From positions 8,162,501 through 8,226,500 of the forward strand of contig NC_089724.1 of assembly GCF_035083965.1 (NCBI RefSeq): 64,000 nt of DNA. Direction: 5' to 3'. How positions within the stretch are numbered: position 1 is the stretch's first letter; each line of letters begins with the position of its first letter. Under the pieces are notes generated by a model that worked only from the letters and a program-made list of their open reading frames with translations, had not been told where the DNA came from and did no database searches. This DNA is from Branchiostoma lanceolatum. Its lineage: Eukaryota; Chordata; Leptocardii; Amphioxiformes; Branchiostomatidae. Shown piece after piece: positions 1 through 9,123 of the stretch. Both the position numbers and the translations under genes were made by a program.

Positions 1-1
1 C

Positions 2-61
2 ATCGACATCAGAAAGCGAAATACGAAGAACGACGAAGCTGCCTTCAAGGGTTTCAAGTGA
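2..61 (+). CDS. Possible C-terminal codons of a plus-strand gene cut by the window edge
   Basis: Frame 2 is open from the window edge and ends in TGA at 59-61. It encodes 19 lysine-rich residues finishing in AAFKGFK. The composition (AAG/GAC-rich codons) looks more coding-like than the AT-rich DNA that follows. There is too little sequence to name a family, and a chance open frame of this length is possible. Nothing upstream is visible. Confidence 0.25.
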   Translation: MDIRKRNTKNDEAAFKGFK

Positions 62-332
62 ACAGTTCTATCAGCACTGTGTACGATTGTAACGAATTCT
101 GGAGTTTTGGGAACCGGAGATGCTCAATTTTACACAGAAAAAAAGATCTAACAAACGGCATGAATTTCTGTCTTCAAACTTGACTTTTCCTGTTAACGTT
201 GCTGCTACTGCCACTACTTAACTTCTGTATGAGACAAATCAAACGTATCCACCTTAGAATGCTCTAGAAGTCGTTTTAGCTTACTTAAAAAGTAATAAAT
301 GTTTTTTTTTGTGTGTAATCAGTGCCAATGAT

Positions 333-710
333 AGTCGGTTTCTTGTGGGCTGGCTCCTTTATGGATAAGCTCATCATAAGTCCCCCAAAATAATCAACTC
401 GGAGAGCCTTCTAGACTCGAGTCGGTAGTGTACGCTTTTGTGATGTGGCAAACTGTGATACACGTTGAACACAATCAGAATCACTTTACAGAACGAATAA
501 AACTCATTATATCAGTTCTAATTGTAGTCGGTTTCTTGTGGGCTGGCTACTTTACGGATAAGCATATCATAAGCCCCCAAAAGACTTTACTCGTAGAACC
601 TTCTAGACTCGAATCGGTAGTGTACGCTTTTGTGATGTGACAAACACAGTATTATAAGTTGGTCACAATCAGAATCACTGTACAGAACGAATAAAACTCA
701 CCATGCGGAA
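333..710. repeat. 193-bp tandem duplication (two copies)
   Basis: The stretch beginning AGTCGGTTTCTTGTGGGCTG occurs at about 333 and again at about 526, and the similarity continues through the rest of each unit (for example CACAATCAGAATCACT at about 470 and 664). The right copy ends exactly at the splice donor of the proposed exon at 702-797, so the duplicated DNA is the start of that exon's intron. Short open frames here are by-products of the duplication. Confidence 0.8.
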
Positions 711-797
711 GTATCGTGTTTCCCTGTGTGCCCCTGCATCCCATACTACATGCCACCAGCAGTAGCGCAGCAACCAGTAACCTTCGTCTCATCATTC
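702..797 (-). CDS. Candidate signal-peptide exon of an unidentified minus-strand gene
   Basis: Read on the minus strand, a pyrimidine-rich acceptor (…TCCCAG at 802-798) is followed at once by two consecutive ATGs (795-790). These start an N-terminus with an arginine cluster, then a leucine/alanine-rich hydrophobic core and a small-residue region with CSMGC, which looks like a secretory signal peptide. The exon ends CATG|GTGAG at 702. A spliced 5' UTR must lie to the right and later exons to the left, most or all outside the window. No following exon was recognised in 1-700, so the family is unknown. Support is structural only: acceptor, double start, hydrophobic leader and a strong donor. Confidence 0.35.
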
Positions 798-834
798 CTG
801 GGATACAACAGAGAAAACACACGGTTAGTATCAA

Positions 835-1979
835 ACATCAGAGCGATGTCTTAAACATTACAAGATTCATCTACTCAAAGGATCCTTGGAAAACAAAGTC
901 CACGATGGCACTGTGTAGTACGAAGGACAGGCTACGTCTGTATGTGCGAGCGTCATCCAGGGAGAGAGACGCTGTGTACGTATGTTGTTGTGAGAGAACG
1001 TCAGCACCAAGGGCAGGGCGCACTACTGTTGTGCTTAACGAATTTCAGCACTAGGGACAGCACCCATAGAAAAACGTTTCAATCGAATTTTCGCGACAGA
1101 AATGCCGCCTCACCAGTAAACAAAAACAATCTTGGGGCCATTCCTGTTACAAACACATAACAGCAGTGTACAAATGATATCTTGAACCAGAATAAAAGCG
1201 TATGGACGGAAAGGTGCACCAATAACCTTTGGATATATGAACTTGCAGTTGCGGGATATACAAAACTCCCGGAGGGCATACGCAAGCTTACACCCATCTT
1301 ACGATTCTTGTTAATGTTAATTTTCTTCTGAAGAATCTTTCTCCTCGGGATCGACAATCGACTGAATATTTTTTTCTGAATATAGTTTCAGTGAAACTAC
1401 CATGCAAGAAGATGTACATAGCAACGCATAGTGGGGAGATTTTCAAGGATGAAAGAAACGAAAGAAAGCGTACAAGCCGAAGAAAATGCCATATAAATGA
1501 CTAAAATTCAACTTAAAAAATGAATCAAACTAAGTTGGATAGAATGAAACAAGGAAGATGAGAGCAAAACGCACGGAGATAGAAAGAAAATACCACACAC
1601 CGAATTCGACCCACCTGTACCAAGCCGTTGGAAAATCTTTCCTCTGAATCGACTAAAGAACTCAGTTCTCTTATAAAGCCGCGTTAATTAGGCTGAGGGG
1701 GCTGTGTGGACGCATCGCCACTTCCACCCGTCAATCAAAATTAGCGTGCCCACGTCAAAGGGGCCGAGTTTGCCGCGCCGGCGAGGGGAAATGCCGCACG
1801 GGCGGCTTTGTCGCGGGGTGGCGAGCTGGTCATTAAGCAAACTGCGATTTGGCGCTCCTACGTAAGTTGATGCCGTCTCGTGGAGGGTTATTGACACTGC
1901 GATTACCAAGGCCGACAGGGTCTCAGGGTGGAGTTATCCCACCACGTGTGCCGTGAGCCTCGGTAAATGGCACTTTAGA
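835..1979. other. Intergenic, no gene recognised
   Basis: I see no convincing exon here. Short open frames occur on both strands, but none has a recognisable domain or good flanking splice sites. The stretch 1690-1930 is GC-richer than its surroundings and could hold a 5' non-coding exon or an enhancer; nothing in the sequence decides this. Confidence 0.4.
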
Positions 1980-2005
1980 AAGGGCTTAATGCAAATTAAG
2001 TCCTT
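1980..2005. promoter_or_regulatory. Palindromic homeodomain/POU-like site
   Basis: A near-perfect palindrome has arms AAGGRCTTAAT around a GCAA centre. It contains the octamer ATGCAAAT at 1989-1996, the classic POU-factor site, flanked by two TAAT/ATTA homeodomain cores. It sits at the left border of a tandem duplication. Regulatory use is inference from motif content only. Confidence 0.25.
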
Positions 2006-2370
2006 TTTTCTTGTCGCCTTGGTAAAGTTGTAAACATACAGTTTCTGTTCCCATTTATCGTTGCTAGCAATTCAACGAATATCTTTTCACTCTTTTTTTT
2101 TCAAATCTGTGCGTATGTGTTTCGTTTAAGCGATATAAACGAAAAAACGTTCGACAATAAATGAAATTTAGATAAATTCAAATTAAAGCCCTTTTCTTGT
2201 CGCCTTAGCGAAGTTGTAAACACTCAGTTTCTGTTTCCATTTCATCGTTGCTATCAATGCAACCAATATATTTTCACTCTTTTTTTTTCAAATTTGTTTA
2301 AGTGATAGAAACGATATCAAAGAAAAAAGGCTTGACAATAAATGAAATTTAGATAAATTCGATTGTGTAT
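2001..2370. repeat. Tandem duplication of about 189 bp
   Basis: Two adjacent copies share CTTTTTTCTTGTCGCCTT, GTTGTAAACA, CAGTTTCTGTT, CACTCTTTTTTTTTCAAAT and ATAAATGAAATTTAGATAAATTC. They start at about 2001 and about 2190. The copies differ by scattered substitutions and a short indel, so the duplication is not recent. No coding content. Confidence 0.8.
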
Positions 2371-2382
2371 GAATGCAGAGCC

Positions 2383-2570
2383 TACAGCCAGGAGTTCGCT
2401 ACCCCCAGACCCCCGGGAAGACCACCGAAGATATGGAAAGACCAAATTGTGAAGGACACGGGCTTTTAAGCATTCGGGAAGTAGAGGCTAGGGCAAGGGA
2501 CAGGACTGCTTGGAGGATCCTCTTGGAAAGCAAGGGGCCAGTTTCTGGCCTGAGCACGTAGGCAGGTAGG
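2383..2570 (+). mobile_element. Fragment of a non-LTR retrotransposon 3' end (RTE/Nimb-like)
   Basis: Broken frames here give PPGRPPKIWKDQIVKDTG and then EARARDRTAWRIL, the typical end of LINE reverse-transcriptase proteins (GRP-rich segment, then ARDRxxWR). The frame changes near 2465, so it is dead. The same tail (ARDR…WR, then AAGGGGCCAGT) recurs at 51780-51870. Only the last tens of codons and a short 3' UTR survive. Confidence 0.55.
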
Positions 2571-2984
2571 CAGGCATTCTATCGTATGAGTTATAAATTG
2601 AAATATTTTGTAGAAACGTACATCTGTTGTAACCATTTTTATATAAGAGAGCTTAGAAACCTTGAAAGAATTCAAAAGATCCTTGAGTTAGCACCCGACA
2701 TTTGCGCGTCTAACAGAGCTAAGTTTAATTACATCAAACGCGCCTCCGCCGGAGGTTTTCCTGCTCTTGCTGGGATTCTGTAGAAAATGATGCCTTGAGG
2801 CGGCTAATGCTTAAGTAAATGTCACCACGACGCAAACTTTGCGGGAAAACGTGGGCTTTCTCGGGCAAAGGATCACCTTTAATTCCCGTCTACCTTCCGG
2901 GGTAAAACTTTGAAATTTGGCGTTAGGAGAAGAAGACAGGAAAGCCTTGCAATGTGTGCCCCAGAAATCTGACTCAAGCTAGGC

Positions 2985-3190
2985 CCAGTCACTGACCGCC
3001 GCAAGTAAGGCATCTAGACCTTACCTTAGACCTTAGATCCAAATCCTTCAAGACTGTGCTTTTCAAAGAAGTCTTTTGTCTTATCCATGGACGTTTTCCT
3101 TTGGGTCTCCAACCAGCAGCTATTTTTTCTGTTCTTTGGTTGATTATTCTCCATACATGGCACATGGACCGCAATCTTCAATTTTCAACA
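2985..3190 (-). mobile_element. Decayed LINE fragment (minus strand)
   Basis: The minus strand gives AAGWRPKGKRPWIRQKT followed by a basic stretch ending in KDLDL. This resembles the Arg/Lys-rich segment of LINE polyproteins near the C-terminus. The frame is short and flanked by stops. The assignment rests on that motif alone. Confidence 0.35.
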
Positions 3191-3451
3191 ATTTCACTTT
3201 TGGGCGACATTTTGGCTCTATCTATGATTTGTGATCTAGAGGCTCACAAATATATTCCTTCTACCGCCATTTTGTGACCGAAAAATCTCTCACACACTTT
3301 ATCAGTTTATACGATTATGGGCATCGCATGGACCCAGAACTAGAAAGGCGCACACACATTTACACATAACGTGCAGTAACATGGTCTTGGCAGCACTACT
3401 TGGTGGGAAATATGTCTCCAAGTAGAGGAATTGGTCCGGTTGGTTTTGACG

Positions 3452-3566
3452 TGTTCTAGGCGTTTTTGTCGGGCTTTCTATTTTGTCCCGTTTTCTTTAT
3501 GTCGCCAGCCCACACATAAAGAAAACGAGACAAAATAGAAAGCCCGACAAAAACGCCTAAAACACG
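3452..3566. repeat. Foldback element with about 50-bp arms
   Basis: The left arm (GTGTTCTAGGCGTTTTTGTC…) and right arm (…GACAAAAACGCCTAAAACAC) are almost perfectly complementary over about 50 bases around a loop of about 13 bases (TCGCCAGCCCACA). It looks like a very short foldback transposon. An open frame across it on the minus strand is only the translated palindrome. Confidence 0.8.
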
Positions 3567-4074
3567 CCATAAACCATTCATCTGCTTGCAATTAGAGAGT
3601 AGGAAATATGCACACCCGTAAGGCCGTGTCATCAAAATGTACAGTACATTGGGGAAGAGGAGCTTCGTCGATTGAGATTCGGACGTATGTTCCAAGCCAT
3701 CCTATATCAAACAACTTCAGATCACCAAGAACGTTGCATTTGCTTCAATACAAGTGCTTTGGAATCGGTGGCAACGTTGTACATGCTCTCAATATCGTCA
3801 AGGGACGACAAATTAGACTCCTTTTTTCTAATTTCGAAGAAGTCTGCTTGGCACTACAAGACAGAAACCTTATGATGTTTTAAGATATTTCAAGATACTT
3901 CAGATATTGAAGCAGCCGGAAGACAGTTTGAGTAAGCGCAGATCGATTGTATGAAGGTTTGGCGCTGACTGCTATTGCATGTTGCCTTTAAACCATTCAC
4001 TGTTATGTAACGCTATAGCTAGTTCACCATTATCCACGAAGTTACGTTGAGACTGGTGACATTTGTATGGCGGC

Positions 4075-4906
4075 GTAACACAGACTACAGTCTGATCTTG
4101 ATGCACTAACAGATTGGCAAAATCGTTGGCTTATGTCGTTCAATCCCTCTAAATGCCACATCCTCCATATCACCCGTAAAAAGCACCCCATTCTAACCCA
4201 GTACTCCCTCTGTGGAGAAGCCCTCACCGGTGTCAAGTCCCACCCCTATCTTGGAGTACAACTGTCCGACGATCTGCGGTGGGACACCCATATCAACTAC
4301 GACACTAGCAAAGCCGGTAGGGTACTAGGGGTCATTCGGCGCAACTTGACCCATTGTCCATCAAGAGTCAAGGCCACTTGTTACAAAGCGCTGGTGCGGC
4401 CCCACTTGGAATATAGTGCCATCGTCTGGGACCCGTATACCACCAAAGGGATACAGGCGGTGGAGGCCGTCCAGCGCAGGGCCGCCCGAGTGACTCTGAA
4501 TGACCACCGGCGGACTAGCAGCGTGACACAAATGCTCAATGACCTGCAGTGGCCCCTTCTCTCTGAAAGGAGGAGGAACGCCCGCCTCACCTTTCTCTAT
4601 AAACTAGTCAATAACTACATTAATATAAACACAGACAATCTTCTGAAACCAGCTCAGGGGCGCACCCGGGGTAGCCACACTCTAAAATTCCAAACAATCA
4701 ACGCTAAAACAGACTCATTTAAATATTCTTTTTTCCCTCGCACCATACCAGTGTGGAACGCCCTGCCTGGCGCGGTTGTTACGACTCCCACCGTTGAGTC
4801 TTTCCGCGCCAGGCTGGAGGCCTGCCCGCCTTAGCCCGGGACCTCCTCCCCCCCTACTTTGCCCCTTGCGGGGTTATCTGGGGGCCCAATAAGTTGAAGT
4901 TGAAGT
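4075..4906 (+). mobile_element. 5'-truncated LINE (CR1/L2/Jockey-type) carrying the reverse-transcriptase C-terminus
   Basis: An in-frame stop at about 4074 precedes an open frame to 4834. The encoded protein shows the usual end of a LINE reverse transcriptase: FNPSKCHILHIT, then LGVQLSDDLRWDTHI, RPHLEYSAIVWDPY, VQRRAARVTL, RRRNARLTFLYKLVNN and SFFPRTIPVWNALP. The GC-rich 3' UTR ends with GTTGAAGTTGAAG, a short tandem tail of the kind seen on such elements. The catalytic core with the YADD box is missing, so the copy is 5'-truncated and inactive. The frame is still intact, so insertion was fairly recent. Antisense pieces of the same family lie at 12350-12475. Confidence 0.85.
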
Positions 4907-5557
4907 AACCGTTTTCCGCGATGAGAATAATACTCAAAATCATCTTGCAGCTAAATAATATCACCTTTATAAAGCAGCCGTTGTTCCTTTATTGGGTTGA
5001 AGGGAGTGCAAAAGATATACTTGACTATAAGCAAGTCATGACGAAGTTAGTCTGTTCCATTCTGGGGTTGAATTTTTTGACGTCGTCTACTTTTCTTACA
5101 AGACAGTGTTCTGAATACGTTGTTCTCTGTCGACATAACTGATGTTGCTGAATCTAGCATTTATCCCTCAATACCCCGTTTAAACAAATCCCGGATATAT
5201 GTTGCCCTGCAGATTTAGGTTAAGTGGCGTGACGTGGTGTGCCACGATAGTTTCTAACGCCTCAAGAACAGCATGTTTTGGAAATTGTTTAAAACTAACG
5301 ATTGAAGCAATTTCTCATCCTGTTGTTGAACTTCTGAACACTATCTGACAAGTTTACTGAACGATGGTGTGTTGATTTGTTATTAAATTATTTTAGCTCT
5401 CATTTTATACTCTCATTATAACACGTTCCGTAAATTCTCTTATCGTTTATCTCATCGTCACCAAATAGTTGGTGCTTTGCCTAATAAGTCAATTGATGGA
5501 TCCACGGATAGATTTTAATGTGTATCAAAACTCTTACTGCACTATATACGTCATGCC

Positions 5558-5994
5558 TAGTGGTGCGGATCGGTCCGGCCGGGCCGGACCGGTTCCGGAC
5601 TTGTAAAACGTTTAGGTTCAAGTCCAAAAAAACCTAAACGTCTGGAAACAAGTCCGGACTTGAAAAAAAATTCTCTCACTCATACATTCCTTTTTGTCTA
5701 AACCATCTTAAACCTTCCTTAAATCGTGAAATTTGCACTAGAAAAATATTAAAACATTGCTGTTTTTGTGTTTATAACTGAACTTTTGTGTTAATTACTG
5801 ACTGTATATAATTCCGTATATATAGTTTTCAAATTACGTGTAAAATATCTGCCAATATGCAATTTTACATGTAACACGAAAAAATATTCCAAAATTATTG
5901 TTCAGGTCCGGACTTTCAAGTCCGGACCTGAACCTAAACCTCTGGACTCGAGTCCGAACCTAAACCTAAACTCGGGTTTAGATCCACACCACTA
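5558..5994. mobile_element. Non-autonomous hAT-type element with 8-bp target duplication
   Basis: The ends are TAGTGGTGCGGATC and its near-complement GATCCACACCACTA. They are flanked by GTCATGCC at 5550-5557 and again at 5995-6002, an exact 8-bp direct repeat. Eight-base duplications with TAG-type termini fit the hAT superfamily. Inside, GTCCGG/CCGGAC and CCTAAACCT motifs are repeated near both ends. There is no transposase frame. A decayed relative lies at 61985-62295 and a fragment near 53755-53820. Confidence 0.85.
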
Positions 5995-6104
5995 GTCATG
6001 CCTGTAAGTGATAAGTAGTTTGGCCTCGCTCTAGCTGCGATGTACTTACGAAATAAACCATTCATTAAGCTGTTTTATTACCTACGTCAAGAAGGTTTGG
6101 TATT

Positions 6105-6170
6105 CGGGTGCGCGCGCGCGTGTGTGTACACGCGTGTGTGTGTCTGTCTGTCTGTCTGTTTGTTTGTGAA
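6105..6170. repeat. Compound microsatellite (CG/TG/TCTG/TTTG)
   Basis: Consecutive runs of CG, TG, TCTG and TTTG dinucleotide or tetranucleotide repeats. No gene. Confidence 0.9.
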
Positions 6171-6329
6171 CAACATAACTCGAGAATGCCTGTGTAGATT
6201 GTTCTGATAAATGGTATATGGGTAGGTCTTGATTGGACCGCAAAATGATTAGATTTTGGGCACCCTAGCAACTTTCTAAAAACCGTAGCGAAACTTCCAG
6301 CTGTGATATCTCGTGTTCTGGACATACTA

Positions 6330-6870
6330 TGGTCGTGATTTCTGAGTGGAAGATATCTCTTGGTGTAACAAGGTGCACTAGCATTGCAACATGATATAGC
6401 TGAGTTCCTGGTGCTTTCCAGGATTTCCTTTAATGACGTCGTAACGTATGTTCTGTTCTGAGAAAATGGAGAGGGCGTCTTGATTCCTAATCCTTAAATG
6501 GCCTTTCAGTCAGAGAGCCTAGTGCCTGGTGGCTTGGACATCACCATATTTGTGTATGGTCAAGGATGCTTTATAAGGTATCCTTAAAGATTGTTTTGTC
6601 ATGAGGGAGTTAAGTAAGGGTGAACATTATTACATACAAATCATGCAATTCAGAACCTCATTTACACAATTTATGAGGAAATGCTACAATGGCCTTAAGC
6701 TTCTTTAATAAGATTTTTGGAATTTCTGTGAAGATGATCAATTGATATAATTCATACAAATGAGGACCTTATTTGCATAATCAATAAAAACATTTATGGC
6801 ACGTCACTCGACAAAGGTCAATGTCATTTGGCGAAGGTATGAGGTCGTCGAACTCTAGTTTGCCAGTGCA
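6330..6870. repeat. Dispersed repeat, shared with 24900-25735
   Basis: It contains recurring blocks such as CAAATGAGGACCTTATTTGCATAATCAATA and ends in GGTCGTCGAACTCTAGTTT. Equivalent blocks and the ending GGTCGTGGAACTCTAGTTT occur at 24900-25735. It is an AT-rich non-coding repeat, probably a decayed transposon of unknown class. Confidence 0.65.
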
Positions 6871-6969
6871 AACAAAGTCATGATAATACACCTCCCATCA
6901 GTGGCTGCATGATTTTCAGTGAGAAGATCTTTTTTTGCCACTCAAGGAAGAATACTAGCCTGTGTAATT

Positions 6970-7092
6970 CTTAGGTCACAATTGTGCCGGTGCCTGTAGG
7001 GGGTGTAGTCCTGGCCGGGCAAAAAAATGCAAAAAAAAAAAAACAGCCCGTAAATAACCTGGCGGGGCCCCTTTTTCCAACTGTGACCTAAG
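6970..7092. mobile_element. Short inverted-repeat element (MITE-like)
   Basis: Terminal repeats CTTAGGTCACA and TGTGACCTAAG enclose about 100 bases with GGCCGGGC and GGCGGGGC blocks. No clear target duplication and no coding content. Confidence 0.6.
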
Positions 7093-7099
7093 CATTAGA

Positions 7100-9123
7100 T
7101 ATGAAATCTGTCTGGATTAGACAGTTGGACACGTGTTCTTGTTCAGGATGATGAAAGCACACACACTCCCACTGGGACTCAATTAGGCAAAGTTCAACGT
7201 GGTTTATCCCGACTCCCGCTTGCTTTCATTCCGAGACAAAGACTTAAAGACGAACATGACTGGAATTTAATGAGGGGCGGTTCGACATTGAACTCACTCT
7301 GCCCACCTCTCCCACGTTGAAAGAGCATTTCACTCCAGAAGTGGGAATCATTTTCGGATAGATTATATTTTTCGGGATACAAATGTATCCGACTTTTGGC
7401 TTAATTACCTCAGCTGTCTTCTCGACAATAATCATTTTCTAAATCCAGGTTACCCCCATACGGATCCGCTTCTATGTACTTGCATGGCCAACTTGGGGCA
7501 CAATGTCTGACTAACAGTAGACGGGATAAGGTTAACGAACGCAGTTGAGTGACTATCACACATTCAGGAAGGTATAAAAAAAGTTTGAAGACTGTCGCGT
7601 CTTGGAATACACAGATTCTGGTACTTTTGTAAGACACATATCGCTATAATGTTCGCCCTGCGTTCAGGCTTCAACTTATGGTAACTTTGACAAAAAAGAC
7701 TGGATTCAACCATAACAATTTAGTCTCTAATGAACTATGATACCCGCTTCTGAAGTGGAATGATCCTTTCAGCTTCCAACACTGAGACTATAAAAGAACC
7801 CCTGGAACTCAGCCTGTCTAGATCAAGTTCCTAACGGCCCGCCCGACTGACAGACCCCCCGGCAGCGAGAGATTGTGTAATACAAGCTAACTTTGCTTTA
7901 CTATGTTTGACCTAACATTCAACGTCAATTGCGATATGAACGTTTTTAAACGTCTCAGTGAATAGTGTTAATACATTGTGAATAACAGATTTTCAGTACA
8001 GGCTAACTTTGCATTACTATGTTTTACATAGCATTTAATGTATATGGTGAAGTGAACATTTTAGATGTTTCGGTAAAGTGTGTAATTATGTTCTGTATCT
8101 GTATAGCCGGTATAACTGCCCTTCGGCGTAACACACCAGCTTCGCAGGCACACGGCGCGGCAGCAGCTGGTTATATTACATTTGTTGTAAATGACAGAGC
8201 AATTCATGACAGGGACCCTGCTAGTCTGTTAAGTAGTGCACTGAATAAAAACAATTATTATCACTATAACTTAACAGCCATAACAATGGTTTTGTCAATA
8301 ATAGCAAGTGGGTGTAAAATCATCTACCTTGACAGACTCAGTGGATTTTGACTTGAATCCAATCCCAAAATGTAGAAAATGTTAAGGCCAAGTAGACTTA
8401 TTTATGGTGCAAGGAGCCATACATACAGCGAACAACTGCTTGATTTCTGGAAAGTAAAATAAAACTCACAAATATTTCAACACGAAAAATTATTTAATCT
8501 GGTAACAAGATATGTACATTCTCTTGAGAAATAAAAAAATACTGACTGGTCACTGTATGAACTAAATTACTGAGGGTTCAACATAAACTCAAAATATTCC
8601 CTTTTTTCCACATCAGTGACTATGGCACGCAAAACCGTCATATATATAAACCATTTCTATTTTTGTAATACAAAATTATGCTTCAAATAATAAAAGGCTA
8701 CTCCAAGAGTATGAATATGATATCAAAGAAAGATACATCTTAATATACAGAAAGTAGAATTCACATCTGAAAATAATATATTTTATGTATACTGTATAAA
8801 TTAATAACATACTGCTAGGCTTTTTCTACATTCACATCACAGGATAGAGACAGATGAACAGATTTGAAATCTAGCAAGATCATTTACACATTTTTGCAAC
8901 ATTGAACTCAACTAAAAATTTTACAACAGAATATTTGGCAAGTCTCACATTATAGCCAGTAAATTCCCAACTACAATATTGGTAGTATGCAAAAAATTTG
9001 CATAGCAAGAAAACCTTGAAAATAAATTTCCATTTTCTACAACTAAAACAAAACAAAGACCTTCATTCTTGGTTGTTTGATCCTCCGTTTGCCACCATCA
9101 CATAACAGTCTATGAATTTAGTA
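7100..9123. other. Intergenic and FOXM1 3' flank
   Basis: No gene was recognised. About 8098-8175 matches, in inverted orientation, 37432-37506 (shared block CACACCAGCTTCGCAGGC and ends GGTATAAC/GTTATAT), so it is a dispersed repeat. The stretch 8490-9123 is AT-rich and is probably the FOXM1 3' UTR. TTTAAT at 8493-8498 reads ATTAAA on the minus strand and is a possible poly(A) signal. Confidence 0.45.

Noticed and set aside
3456..3695. Open frame on the minus strand (79 codons)
   Set aside because: It runs through the foldback element at 3452-3566; the frame is translated palindrome.
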